Source: Fibrobacter succinogenes
GTDB taxonomy: Bacteria; Fibrobacterota; Fibrobacteria; Fibrobacterales; Fibrobacteraceae
DNA length: 64,000 nt
Reading direction: 5' to 3'
Assembly: GCA_902762795.1 (NCBI GenBank)
Contig: CACWPM010000007.1
Coordinates: 185,185 to 249,184, forward strand
In this document: one piece after another, positions 33,972 through 43,705 of the stretch
Layout: every line of letters begins with the position of its first letter
How positions within the stretch are numbered: position 1 is the stretch's first letter
Notes under the pieces: model-generated
The model's database searches: none
Told to the model about the DNA's origin: nothing
The model's input: the letters and a program-made list of their open reading frames with translations, nothing else
Translations under genes and position numbers: made by a program

Positions 33972-34723
33972 GACCCCAAGACTCCTTCATAGCCATTCAG
34001 CGCAAGGAGGCCGCCAAAAAAACTCTCGGGCAAATCCAGCGCCGCATAATGTTCCGAAATTCCGTAAACGGCGTCTTCGACAACGTCTGGCATATAAACT
34101 ATATAGCTATCGTTCTTTTCGGTCTGTAGCATATCGGGCGTACAATACATGGGATCCGTCTCGCTAAAGTACATTCGGCAAGAGACTGTCCTAAGCGGAT
34201 AAACCGTACAATCCCCCACTCCATTCGAGAACGGACAAGAGCGCCACCAAGCAAAGTAATCATGCAGAGCCTTGTCTTCGGCATCGTCCTCGGGAAAGCC
34301 TTCTTCCTTACGCATTTCGAACAGCTTTTCAAACTTGTCCGAACGCATCTGGCAGGCTTCCATCAAAGAAAGCAGGTCATCCCTTTTTCGAAGTTCATTG
34401 TACATGAAAATCAACTCAAAGGGTTCCACCGACATCGGGTAATGGTGGCAGCAGTTTCCACATGCGGGCCTGCACTGGATGGGGCGCGGCTGTTGAACAA
34501 GCACAGCCTTTAAATACTGGTCGTAAGCACTGTGATAAGCTTCAGTGAACTTGAGTATCTCGGGCAACTGTTCCCGCAAGTTATCAGGACCAATGGCCGA
34601 CTCTCGCCCCAATTGGGCCGCAAGCGAATCCAGGCGGTCCCTCTCGACCCTGAGTAGGGAGGAAAGACGCATCTCTGCTATGCGGTAAGATTTCGTCGGG
34701 AAATACTCTTTATAAGCATTCAT
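33968..34723 (-). CDS. YkgJ-family Cys-cluster protein
   Basis: 251 residues. Cys-rich metal-binding (Zn or Fe-S) domain of the YkgJ/CxxCxxCC type: CRPACGNCCHHYPMSVEPFE, CPFSNGVGDCTVYPLRTVSCR and a later YCTPD. Role unknown. Start set at ATG 34723, 6 nt after a TATATTTG element; an in-frame TTG three codons earlier is less likely. It overlaps the SprT-like gene. Confidence 0.87.
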   Translation of the reverse strand: MNAYKEYFPTKSYRIAEMRLSSLLRVERDRLDSLAAQLGRESAIGPDNLREQLPEILKFTEAYHSAYDQYLKAVLVQQPRPIQCRPACGNCCHHYPMSVEPFELIFMYNELRKRDDLLSLMEACQMRSDKFEKLFEMRKEEGFPEDDAEDKALHDYFAWWRSCPFSNGVGDCTVYPLRTVSCRMYFSETDPMYCTPDMLQTEKNDSYIVYMPDVVEDAVYGISEHYAALDLPESFFGGLLALNGYEGVLGS

Positions 34724-34729
34724 TGTGCG

Positions 34730-34737
34730 CAAATATA
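34730..34737 (-). promoter_or_regulatory. -7 element TATATTTG before the YkgJ-type gene
   Basis: Minus strand, ends 6 nt before the ATG. Confidence 0.55.
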
Positions 34738-34856
34738 TTTTTTTACAAGAATACCGTAAAAAGAGCCACTAAAAAAAAGCTGTTTATTCATTTTTGTAAG
34801 AATGATGTTATTTTATTGAATGGAGTAATGAAATAATATTTTTCAGGATCGACAAT

Positions 34857-36218
34857 ATGAGAAAAATTTCGCAAGGCAAATGGGCTTGGTCCGTTGCAAT
34901 CGCTTTGTCTTTGAGCATTGCCGGTTGTAACCTGTTCCACCCGACCGGCAGCCGAGACGCCGACAACGACGATGCCGCAGCACTTACCCTCGATGGTTAC
35001 CTAGAATTCCAAAATTCGAACTACGACGAAGCACGCAAATTTTTCAGCAAAGCCATCCGCGCAGATTCTGGATACTCCGAAGCCTGGGTCGGACTTACCA
35101 AAACGATCTTGAACTCGCAGAAAGGACTCAACGTCTTCGAACTTGTTTCCTACGCTCAAAAGACCGAAAAGAACGGCAAGAGTTCAAATGGTTTCCTTGA
35201 CATGAGCGATGAAAAAGCGGACACAATTTCTCGGGGGATTGATTCCGTCATGTTCTACCTAAACCAGTTTATCGCCCGCGATACGACAAATAGGACCGAC
35301 AAGAAGGTTCGGTTCAGCGACATTGCCGATAGCTACACTATCTTGCAACTGACAAAGGCCGCTCTCCGCATTAGGGCCGTACAAGCACAACTAACGTCCG
35401 TGGTTTCCGCAGACAACGCCGGCATGATGATAAATCTCAATACGCTGAACGAACTGGGCGATAGTCTCAAACCGTTCCTCAACGATATGGCCGCGGCAGC
35501 CGAAGCCATTAAAACATCTCCTGAAAGCGCAGCTGAAATTATCAAGGCGTACCTGCCGGACTCCACGCGAGATTTCTTTGACGAAAACGATTACGCCGAT
35601 GTCACGGTCGGTCTTGCAAACACGGTCATCCAATTGAACGACAGAGCCCAGACCATCGAAGACGACCGCAACGATGTATTTTTCAAATTCGGAAACGGCA
35701 TAGATGATGATGGCGATGGATGCGTCGACGAAGAAGTTGTCGACAATTACGACAACGATGGCGACGGAGAAATCGATGAAGATGCCAGAGACTACCGCAC
35801 CGTTGTTCTAGTCAAGAACCCCAAGAACTATGCAGATCTCATCGCTATCGGCAAAGATCCAACTACGTATGACCTGACCAAGGCGCAAGTCGATTCTCTA
35901 AACATCATCGAAAAGTACCAGGCCATTGACATTGACATGGATGGTAAAACCGCAGGAAACGATTTGGATGAATGGCATTACGTTTTTCGCGATCCTAACG
36001 TACGCGACACAGAGAAAAACCACCTGCTCATGTTCGCGATCGACTTAAATTTTCCAGGGAAAGACATGGACGAAAGAATCAGGAACAAGGAACTCATCCG
36101 CCACGATACAGATGTCAAGAACATCAAGTACTCGCTGAAAAAGCGCCAGGAAATGGTCGGGGGATGTTGGGTCAACTACACTGAAGAGCAGTTCCTCAAT
36201 TGGTTCCAAGGGAGATAA
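34857..36218 (+). CDS. TPR lipoprotein with Asp-rich calcium-type repeats
   Basis: 453 residues. Lipoprotein signal ending SLSIAGCN. A TPR-like pair follows (LDGYLEFQNSNYDEARKFFSKAIRADSGYSEAWVGL), then a helical region. Near residues 280-310 there are two Asp-rich loops (NGIDDDGDGCVDEE, NYDNDGDGEIDED) resembling EF-hand or thrombospondin type-3 calcium sites; DIDMDGKTAGNDLDEW is a third. It is followed 5 bp later by an outer-membrane barrel gene, so the pair may form an envelope complex. Specific function unknown. Confidence 0.75.
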   Translation: MRKISQGKWAWSVAIALSLSIAGCNLFHPTGSRDADNDDAAALTLDGYLEFQNSNYDEARKFFSKAIRADSGYSEAWVGLTKTILNSQKGLNVFELVSYAQKTEKNGKSSNGFLDMSDEKADTISRGIDSVMFYLNQFIARDTTNRTDKKVRFSDIADSYTILQLTKAALRIRAVQAQLTSVVSADNAGMMINLNTLNELGDSLKPFLNDMAAAAEAIKTSPESAAEIIKAYLPDSTRDFFDENDYADVTVGLANTVIQLNDRAQTIEDDRNDVFFKFGNGIDDDGDGCVDEEVVDNYDNDGDGEIDEDARDYRTVVLVKNPKNYADLIAIGKDPTTYDLTKAQVDSLNIIEKYQAIDIDMDGKTAGNDLDEWHYVFRDPNVRDTEKNHLLMFAIDLNFPGKDMDERIRNKELIRHDTDVKNIKYSLKKRQEMVGGCWVNYTEEQFLNWFQGR

Positions 36219-36223
36219 GCGAA

Positions 36224-37477
36224 ATGAATAAATTAACGACACTAGCAATCATCGCTTGTTCTGTAAGTTTTGTTTCGGCAAAATCTCCTACGCATTTTTC
36301 GCTCCGAGCAGAATCCATGGGCGGCGCCCACGTCGCCGTCGTCGATGACAAGGAAGCAATACACTACAACTACGCAGGCTTGAGTCAAATTAACAGACTC
36401 GGAAACTACGAGATCCGACCGGAACAAGGGTACTACCCCCGCAACTGGTTTGGAGACTTAAGGCTCACCGTCGGTGGTGCCGGAGAATTCAGCAAGTTCC
36501 TTTCGACATACAGCGATGTAAAAGACGTACAGGACTTATTCCGCAATGCACAAAGAGAAGCCGACAATAACGGCAAGAGCCATACAAGCGCCATACTCGA
36601 TTCTCTTGTCAAAAATCCGAAATACATAAGGACCATCAATTCGTACGATCACAAGAACATGGATGTCAGATTAAAAATCGACGCAGAACTCGCATTCCAC
36701 AATTTCGGAGGCGCATTCTGGATGAACGGCGGTGTCGCCCCTTACATTGACGGAGGCATCATCCTACCCTATGTCGTTGTCGATACATTCTACATCGATG
36801 CCGTAATACAAGCAGGGGGCGCTTACGAAATTATCCCGAATATGCTCTCTGTCGGTTTAGGAGGAAAGATTGTCAAGCGCCACAAAGCAAACATGATTAC
36901 TGTGGGAATTGCCAATTACAGCACCATCTCAGATACGCTCGAAAACCGGCTAAAAAATGCTACGGACGATTTCTTCGATTCCAAGACGTTCTCAATCGGT
37001 ATGGACATGGGCGTTTTATACCAGTTCAATCGCGAAGTGCGTTTCGGAGCATCGCTCAGAGATATTTACTTCAAGTCTCTCGCAGGTGAAACGCTTATCC
37101 CGAACTTCACCATAGGTGCAAACTACAGCCCGAGATTCATGAATAGCAACTCGGGGTTCGGCCGTAAATTCAACGTGGCGGTAGACTTCGCCGACATGTT
37201 CAACACCGACAGAAACTACAAATTTTTCACCCACCTCAACTTCGGTTTCGAACTGGAGCAGACGCTGCTTGCCGTTCGAGGACTCAACAACGAAATTCGC
37301 TTTATCTCGCTTCGACTTGCAGGCGGTTTCAGAGGCGGCTACCCCTCCGCCGGCATCGGCCTCGAAGTGCTACGCTTTTTCTCATTCGAAGCAGCCACTT
37401 GGGGCGAAGAACGCGGATACTACACCGGACAAGACGAGAACCGAATTTACATGGTCCAGGCAAGCATCGGATTCTAG
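36224..37477 (+). CDS. Outer-membrane barrel protein (PorV/FadL-like)
   Basis: 417 residues from ATG 36224, preceded by GGGAG. Signal MNKLTTLAIIACSVSFVSA; then HFSLRAESMGGAHVAVVDDKEAIHYNYAGLSQI, the N-terminal pattern of PorV/FadL/UPF0164 barrels (R..GMGGA..A..DD..A...NPAGL). Beta strands run to the C-terminus, which ends MVQASIGF with terminal Phe. Paired with the preceding TPR lipoprotein; probably one transcript. Confidence 0.82.
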   Translation: MNKLTTLAIIACSVSFVSAKSPTHFSLRAESMGGAHVAVVDDKEAIHYNYAGLSQINRLGNYEIRPEQGYYPRNWFGDLRLTVGGAGEFSKFLSTYSDVKDVQDLFRNAQREADNNGKSHTSAILDSLVKNPKYIRTINSYDHKNMDVRLKIDAELAFHNFGGAFWMNGGVAPYIDGGIILPYVVVDTFYIDAVIQAGGAYEIIPNMLSVGLGGKIVKRHKANMITVGIANYSTISDTLENRLKNATDDFFDSKTFSIGMDMGVLYQFNREVRFGASLRDIYFKSLAGETLIPNFTIGANYSPRFMNSNSGFGRKFNVAVDFADMFNTDRNYKFFTHLNFGFELEQTLLAVRGLNNEIRFISLRLAGGFRGGYPSAGIGLEVLRFFSFEAATWGEERGYYTGQDENRIYMVQASIGF

Positions 37478-37495
37478 TTTAGACGAGATTATGAA

Positions 37496-39847
37496 TTATT
37501 TTTCCACAAAGCAGGGCGGAATTTTTAGGGTTACGACATCCGAAAGCGAGATACGACCATAACGCACTTTGTCAAATCGATCAAAAGTCCGATTTGTGGA
37601 AACAGGAATGATTTCATTTTGCACAAGTTTATTAAGAATGATTTCATTTTTATTAAGAATGATTTCATTTTGCTCAAGTTTCTTATTGAACTCATTACAT
37701 TCATAATGATTTACACTTCCTGTAACAAGGTCTTTCGTAAAGATTATTTCACTGCAAAGAGCCTTTTTTTCATCTAGGTTGCCCACAATTTCAACCGAAT
37801 CTTTCGCAGGTTGCCCATTCTGCTTGCAGACCATACGATACTTTCTTGAAAAAGATAAATGCAACTTCGCTGACTTTATAATAAAATCATAGCCTCCATC
37901 ATCATTCAGTCTTGGAGCATCCCAAGCATAATAAAGAGCATCCTTAACATCTTCTAAAAACGCTTTGTACTTAGAGTGTTCTGTACTCATGATAACATTT
38001 GCGACTTGACCATCTTCGCCATACTCAATTTTTGCGTCAACAGATAATTTAAAATCATTTTTATAATGTTTATAGAAAGCCTTTTTTAATCGCCAAGCGA
38101 AAGCCCCTTCGAAACCCGATCCTTTAAAATCAGAATAAGATTTATCACCAATAATATTGCCGTTTTTGAGTTCAAAAGAATCAACAAAAACATCTACGTC
38201 TAATTCCGGGAGACTCTTATCATTTGTAAATCCATTAAACTCTCCCTCAAAAGAAATATGGTGCTCTTTGAAAAAAGACTCTAAAGACAGAGAATCGCTT
38301 AAAATTCCAATCTCTTGTGTAAGAACAACATATTTTTTTTCAATCTGTTTATAAAGGCTTAAACGTTCTATTGCTTTTCCACCTTTATATAAGTTAATTA
38401 CGCAGAACGGTTCGGCATTGGCAATTTTTTCTTCAATTTTATAAGGGTAATATTCATGAGATCTATCGTATTTTTCACTCTTGAATGATGCTGCGGCGGC
38501 AAAGTTTTCAATTTCCTTCGGATTGCTTGTTGCATAAGCAAGACCCTGTGCATTATAGATTTCAATCGAATCTGAGATTGCCAAAGACTCCCGCAAGCGG
38601 AGAGATTTTCCGGGAATATAATTAAGCTTATTGGCAATAGAATCCATATCGCACCAGCCGCAATAAGACATGAGAGCATATCCGCGAGATGATTTCAGCA
38701 TATTTCTAGTTGTATCGACCTGAATTCCGACAAAGCCCGTATAAATCTTCAAAGGAATTTTCTTGCCGTAATAAATCCAATTGACGTTAACGTCCGTCAA
38801 TTCCTTCGGAATATCATCTATTTGATTAATGGCACCGCTCCAATCCATTCGACGTTCTGGTTTATCGTGGCCTATATAAGGATAAAATTTGGTTATCCAT
38901 CCATCAACCGGATGCCATCCACATTCATTACCGGGATATTTAAAGATGTTCCTCCAATGGCTTAAATTTATTTTGCCATCAAAAATATTGATGAATTCAT
39001 CAAGAATGGGATTTAACTCTTTCGCCCACCATTCAAAATCCAATCGTGACGCAAGCTTGTTAAAAGAATCTTTAAGCAAGCTCCAGTCCAATTTTGTGCC
39101 GTTCACCTTAATTTTGGGGATGCCACAACCACCAATCAATGTAAGAGTATAATAATCTGAAGCAAGAGCCATCACCATGGAACGAGATATGTTGTCATCA
39201 ATCGGGTTTGTCGTCGAGAATTTAACATTCAATGGGTCTCCAGTTTCTACAGGCATTTTCTCTTGCAGAGAATCGAATAAATCCGCAAGAACACCATGCC
39301 ATTTTTCATACGTTGAACTCCACGAAAGCGAGTCATCCCGAATTTCGATAGCCGTATTAGCCCCCGGCAATACAAAGCGGTCTTTCAGCAAATCACGATT
39401 GCTATTCACATGGAACCGAATGCCGTTCAAAATTGTAAGCCATATATCGTCTGGATTTATTTCTATGGAATTATGACAAGCATACGCGTGTTCCACCATC
39501 TCTATAAAAGACGCACTCCAAGAAGACGATCCACTAATAAAAGGACTAATGGAATCCGAATACGCATAAAATATCTTTTTCGCATTCGTCCCTTCTTGCG
39601 AATAGTCTTTAAAATATTCCGTAAAGCCGCCTTGATTTACTGGAATCAATTCGCTTTCGATAGCTTTTTCGTGAACGGTCGTATCGATGACCATTGCGTA
39701 CGCACTCGTATCACGGGCAAAGCCGTAAATCTTGTGCGAAGAATCCGGTGAAACGTTAATGGGATTATTCACTTGCTTGCGTTCGCAAGAGAGCAGAGCG
39801 CTTGCGGCAAGGATGAGTAGAAGGAATTTAGAAACGGAAATCTTCAT
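37496..39847 (-). CDS. DUF4419 lipoprotein, paralogue 1
   Basis: 783 residues. Signal MKISVSKFLLLILAASALLSCER. The DUF4419 core is in the first half: AYACHNSIEINPDDIWLTILNGIRFHVNSN, RDLLKDRFV, VKFSTTNPIDDNISRSM, GGCGIPKIKVNGTKLDWSLLKDSF, WWAKELNPILDEF, DGKINLSHWRNIFK. The C-terminal 350 residues are shared only with the neighbouring paralogue. Near the end NEIILNK is repeated, matching a short tandem DNA duplication (37607-37680). The start lies within the 3' end of paralogue 2 (20-bp overlap), so the two are coupled. Role unknown. Confidence 0.82.
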   Translation of the reverse strand: MKISVSKFLLLILAASALLSCERKQVNNPINVSPDSSHKIYGFARDTSAYAMVIDTTVHEKAIESELIPVNQGGFTEYFKDYSQEGTNAKKIFYAYSDSISPFISGSSSWSASFIEMVEHAYACHNSIEINPDDIWLTILNGIRFHVNSNRDLLKDRFVLPGANTAIEIRDDSLSWSSTYEKWHGVLADLFDSLQEKMPVETGDPLNVKFSTTNPIDDNISRSMVMALASDYYTLTLIGGCGIPKIKVNGTKLDWSLLKDSFNKLASRLDFEWWAKELNPILDEFINIFDGKINLSHWRNIFKYPGNECGWHPVDGWITKFYPYIGHDKPERRMDWSGAINQIDDIPKELTDVNVNWIYYGKKIPLKIYTGFVGIQVDTTRNMLKSSRGYALMSYCGWCDMDSIANKLNYIPGKSLRLRESLAISDSIEIYNAQGLAYATSNPKEIENFAAAASFKSEKYDRSHEYYPYKIEEKIANAEPFCVINLYKGGKAIERLSLYKQIEKKYVVLTQEIGILSDSLSLESFFKEHHISFEGEFNGFTNDKSLPELDVDVFVDSFELKNGNIIGDKSYSDFKGSGFEGAFAWRLKKAFYKHYKNDFKLSVDAKIEYGEDGQVANVIMSTEHSKYKAFLEDVKDALYYAWDAPRLNDDGGYDFIIKSAKLHLSFSRKYRMVCKQNGQPAKDSVEIVGNLDEKKALCSEIIFTKDLVTGSVNHYECNEFNKKLEQNEIILNKNEIILNKLVQNEIIPVSTNRTFDRFDKVRYGRISLSDVVTLKIPPCFVEK

Positions 39848-42254
39848 TGTATTTTTCATCTTCTTTATTAAGTTTTTCTTCCACAAAGCAAGGCGGGATT
39901 TGAATGGTTACGACTTGCGAAATCGGGAGACCGCCATCATACACAGCGTCATGTTTGTCAAAACGAACGTTCGTATGCCTTGGCTCGATTTCTTCGGGAC
40001 GTTCCCCGAACTTCACTTTTTTATTGTATTCTATACATTTATAACGGATAACGCCGCCTGTCGCAAGGTCTTTCGAGAACGTAATCTCGTTACAAAGATC
40101 TTTCTTTGCATTCGGCACTCCGATGATATCGACAGAATCTTTAGCATCTCGTCCATCCTGCTTACAAACCATGCGGTAATCCCTTGTAAATGCAAGATGA
40201 ATCTTGACGAATTCAACAATATCTTGAGCGATTTCCTCATTGCCAATATCCGTATGAACTTTCGGCGGCATCCATCCGTAATACAAAATGTTCTCCAACT
40301 CCTTTTCAAAAATTTTACTTTCAGCATTACGAGGATTTACAACTGAAATTGGGAAAAATACACCACCATCATCCTTATAAACAAATATCGCAAAAGCAGA
40401 TAAATTAAAATCATCTTTATAATAGCGGAACAACAACCTTTTAAGTCGCCACCCTATAGAATTATTCATCGCTCGGGCAATCCCTGTTTTATAATCATTC
40501 ATATTCAATTCATCACCATGCGTTTTCCCTTCTTTAAAACGAACCGAATCCACAAAAACTTCTACATTCAATTTCGGAAGAAAATTTTCAATTACAAATT
40601 CATTGACGGTCCCACTTGTAGAAATATTACGTTCCTTGAAAAAATTCTTGATTGCAGCGGGCTTTTTCCATCGACCAACCCCCTGCAACGAGAGCATAAC
40701 ACCATCGTAATCCGAAGTCAGAAAATCGAGCAGACGCTCCTTGAATGTTTCCATTCGAGGTTTCGCATAATAAAGCAAATGGTCCACTAGTTTGCCTTCT
40801 CGGTACAAGTTAATGGACAAGTTGGGTTCACCAACGCCAACCATTTCTCTACGCCACGGTTCCGCTTCAGGATATTCTTCATCAAAGGCAGACATTTCCG
40901 CAAATTTTTCTATTTCATCAACATTATTGGTCGCATAGACCAAGCCCTTTTTCCCATAAATATTCATGGAATCGGAAAAGGCCAAAGATTCTACCAAGTG
41001 ATACGTTTTTCCAGGAATATACTTTGTATTTTTCGCGACCTTTTTCAGATCCTGCGTTCCATAAGAAACTAGCGCGTAACCTCTAGAAGCTTTCAACATA
41101 TTATTCGTGGTATCTACCTGCATACCGATAAAACCGGTGTAAAGTTTCAACGGAATAGTTTTATCAAGATATTTCCATTGAACATCAACAAAGGTGATTC
41201 CTTTTGGAGCATTATAAAGATCAATCTTTTCGTTCAAATTCGTACGTTTCACGTACTTCTTCGTACCAGAGTCTGCTTTTATATAAGGAAAAAATCTTGA
41301 AATCCAGCCGCTAAAATCAGGATTTCCACAACCTTCGGGTTCGTAAAGTTTGTAAATATTTTTCCAGTGTTTTAAATTTATTTTGCCATCAAAAATATTG
41401 ATAAACTCGTCTAAAACGGGATTGAGCCCATTAGCCCACCATTTCATATTCAACTGTGAAGCTAGTCTGTTAAAGGAATCCTTGAGTAAAGTCCAGTCCT
41501 CTTTTGTGCCATTCACTTTTATTTTCGGGATTCCGCAAAGGGTATAAACGTTATACGAATAATATTCGGATGCCACAGCCATCGTCATCGAACGAGAAAT
41601 ATTTGCATCCACCGGGCTTGTCGTAGAGAACTTGATTTTCAAGGGTTCGCCCGTTTCTGAAGGCAATTTCGCCTGCAATGAATCAAACAAATTCGACAGC
41701 GTGTAGAACCATTCTCTGTGCGTAGATTCTAGAGTCAACGAATTATCCATAACAGAGATTACAGTATCAGTGCCCGGAGCGACAAAGCGGTCCTTGAGGG
41801 CTTCGCGATTGCTCTTGACGTGAAGACGGATGCCATCCAAAATCAAAAGCCAGATATCGTCCGGATTAATTTCCATAGCATAATGCTTGGCGTATGCGAG
41901 GGCGACAAGATTAATGAAAGAAGGTTTTTCAGAAGAACCTTTAACAAAAGGATTCACAGAATCGGAATACGCATAGAAAATCTTTTGCCCGTTCGTTCCC
42001 TCATTCTCAGCTTGTTTGGCAAAATATTCTACGAAGCCGCCTCTTTTTACATGAACGATTTTTTCATTGAACGCACTATCGTGAACACACGTATCGACAA
42101 CCATTGCATAAGCACTCGTGTCGCAAACAAAACCTTCGAAATTTCCGGTCGGTTTCGAGGAAATTTCAATCACTTGCTCATCACGTTTCTGTTCGCAGGA
42201 GAGCAGAACACATGCGGCAAGAAAGAGGAAAAGGTATTTACAAAGGCTATGCAT
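39828..42254 (-). CDS. DUF4419 lipoprotein, paralogue 2
   Basis: 808 residues from ATG 42254; the frame stays open upstream through repeat DNA, but MHSLCKYLFLFLAACVLLSCEQ is the evident lipoprotein signal. Same core as paralogue 1 (AYAKHYAMEINPDDIWLLILDGIRLHVKSN, VKFSTTS-type block, LCGIPKIKVNGTKEDWTLLKDSF, WWANGLNPVLDEF, DGKINLKHWKNIYK) and the same C-terminal region (FTRDYRMVCKQDGRDAKDSVDI). A tandem duplication that has diverged widely. DUF4419 proteins are usually described without a signal; surface display here is unusual. Confidence 0.82.
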   Translation of the reverse strand: MHSLCKYLFLFLAACVLLSCEQKRDEQVIEISSKPTGNFEGFVCDTSAYAMVVDTCVHDSAFNEKIVHVKRGGFVEYFAKQAENEGTNGQKIFYAYSDSVNPFVKGSSEKPSFINLVALAYAKHYAMEINPDDIWLLILDGIRLHVKSNREALKDRFVAPGTDTVISVMDNSLTLESTHREWFYTLSNLFDSLQAKLPSETGEPLKIKFSTTSPVDANISRSMTMAVASEYYSYNVYTLCGIPKIKVNGTKEDWTLLKDSFNRLASQLNMKWWANGLNPVLDEFINIFDGKINLKHWKNIYKLYEPEGCGNPDFSGWISRFFPYIKADSGTKKYVKRTNLNEKIDLYNAPKGITFVDVQWKYLDKTIPLKLYTGFIGMQVDTTNNMLKASRGYALVSYGTQDLKKVAKNTKYIPGKTYHLVESLAFSDSMNIYGKKGLVYATNNVDEIEKFAEMSAFDEEYPEAEPWRREMVGVGEPNLSINLYREGKLVDHLLYYAKPRMETFKERLLDFLTSDYDGVMLSLQGVGRWKKPAAIKNFFKERNISTSGTVNEFVIENFLPKLNVEVFVDSVRFKEGKTHGDELNMNDYKTGIARAMNNSIGWRLKRLLFRYYKDDFNLSAFAIFVYKDDGGVFFPISVVNPRNAESKIFEKELENILYYGWMPPKVHTDIGNEEIAQDIVEFVKIHLAFTRDYRMVCKQDGRDAKDSVDIIGVPNAKKDLCNEITFSKDLATGGVIRYKCIEYNKKVKFGERPEEIEPRHTNVRFDKHDAVYDGGLPISQVVTIQIPPCFVEEKLNKEDEKYNEDFRF

Positions 42255-42330
42255 AATAACAATATAAAAACATAGCCTTGCAGAGATTTTATAAGGGAAC
42301 GTAAAATAAAGTAGATACGAGAAATCAAGG

Positions 42331-42521
42331 ATGGGGCACAAGCCCCAACTTCTTAGGCTCGGTAAAAAGATACAAGAGCGATTAGAAATGTATGGATGGG
42401 GCAAAGCCCCTCCCTTTAGGTTCGGTAAAAAGAAACAAGAGCGATTAGAACTGTATGGATGGGGCAAAGCCCCTCCCTTTAGGTTCGGTAAAAAGAAACA
42501 AGAGCGATTAGAAATGTATGG
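42331..42521. repeat. Three tandem 63-65-bp repeats
   Basis: Units begin at 42331, 42396 and 42459 with ATGGGGCAAAGCCCC (GGGGC/GCCCC hairpin), then a CTT...GGTTCGGTAAAAAG block and ACAAGAGCGATTAGAA. A single relative lies at 8033-8098. Read on the plus strand it gives an open frame of repeated residues, but this has no start signal and is not taken as a gene. Confidence 0.85.
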
Positions 42522-42970
42522 ATCCTCCTAACGGAGGATGACGGTGGACGCGACGCTCACCCTGAAGGGAGTCTCCTAACGGAGGATGACCATGGCTGCA
42601 ACACTAGCCTTTTGAGGTTGTCCCTACGCAATGGTTATACGAGAAATTATGGTTTCCCTCCCAAATGTAGATACAAGAAATTATGGTTCCCCTACGCAAG
42701 AGCAAAACAAGAAATTATGGTTTCCCTCCCTTCGGTCGAGAATGACGAGAATGACGGGCTTCGAGGATGACAAGGTCGAGAATGACGGGCTTCGAGGATG
42801 ACAAGGTCGAGAATGACGTGCAAGGGAATCAAGCGAGAGGCCACTTGTGGACTCGCATTTGATTCCAGCCAAGTCATGAGCTTGCTCAATGACTGCTCCG
42901 AGGATGACAAATTGGGAATGACAAAAAAATTTTACTGGATCCTATCGCCTTCGACTCCAAGATGACAGGT
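42521..42970. repeat. Stack of GAGGATGACA / GAGAATGACG repeats
   Basis: GGATCCTCC...GGAGGATGAC palindromes at 42521-42580, then ACGAGAAATTATGG three times (42641-42722), then alternating TCGAGAATGACG and TTCGAGGATGACAAGG units to about 42830, and a last GGATCC copy near 42935. With the previous entry it fills 42255-42996; no gene seen. Confidence 0.7.
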
Positions 42971-42996
42971 CAAAGAAGGACAGTGTCGAAACGGGA

Positions 42997-43488
42997 TTAC
43001 TTACCGCTCATAATGGCAGCGAGATTGGCTCCACTCAAGTTCGTCTTTTCATTGAGAGCGGCGACAATTGCTGCAAGCGACTTTTGGCAAGCCATCATGA
43101 GGTTAAAAACTTGTTCGACGACGCTCGTTTCGGCAAGCTGGTAATAATAGCAAGCGGCCTGAAAACTTTGATAATCGGGATCGCTCCTGTAGAGTTCCAT
43201 CGGAAGTTCTTTCATGACCGTGTCGAGATCGCAAGCGAAATTTTTGCGAATCAAGAAATCCGACATGTGGCCCGCAATGGCGATGTGGGCTGCACCATCG
43301 AGCGATCCGCCCGGCATGCGCGTTGTGCTAGGCTTTTCCTTGGAATTGTTGATTCTGACGTAATCAATTTGGCGCTTGAACAGGAATGCGATTAGAGCGT
43401 GACCCGCCTCATGGCGGCAAAGTTTTTCATATTCTTGTTCACCGAAAAATTCAATCAAGTTTTCGCGAGTTAATGCAGACTCAGACAT
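42997..43488 (-). CDS. Stand-alone M41-like (FtsH peptidase-type) zinc protein
   Basis: 163 residues. LCRHEAGHALIAFLFKRQIDYVRINN matches the HEAGHA zinc helix and following strand of FtsH M41 peptidases; GSLDGAAHIAIAGHMSDFLI resembles the following helix. No ATPase domain and no membrane segment. Small proteins of this kind occur in phages and accessory regions, but function is unknown. Catalytic competence needs a third ligand, perhaps the Asp of ACDLDTVMKEL near residue 85. Confidence 0.7.
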   Translation of the reverse strand: MSESALTRENLIEFFGEQEYEKLCRHEAGHALIAFLFKRQIDYVRINNSKEKPSTTRMPGGSLDGAAHIAIAGHMSDFLIRKNFACDLDTVMKELPMELYRSDPDYQSFQAACYYYQLAETSVVEQVFNLMMACQKSLAAIVAALNEKTNLSGANLAAIMSGK

Positions 43489-43536
43489 TTTTTTCCTTTA
43501 TCAAAAACTCAACACATTAAATTATAGCAAAATATA

Positions 43537-43568
43537 TAAAAAACGCTCCCCATGACAAAACACGGGGA
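43537..43568 (-). terminator. Terminator of the receiver-domain gene
   Basis: On the minus strand CCCCGTG-TTTTGT-CATGGGG, then GCGTTTTTTATA. Confidence 0.75.
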
Positions 43569-43705
43569 ACCGGGTTCAAAAAACTATACTAAAGCGAACC
43601 GCAGCGCTGTACTCATTACAAGCAAAGAAAGCTTGCAACATACAATAATCCGCACTAAAAAGCGTCTCGCAAAGAGCTGCCCAGCAGTCGCTTGCGCACG
43701 AAGAA

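Noticed and set aside
42331..42531. Plus-strand repeated peptide frame (WGKAPPFRFGKK units)
   Set aside because: Consequence of a 63-bp tandem repeat; the first period is 65 bp, which breaks frame conservation, and a single copy at 8033 is not coding.
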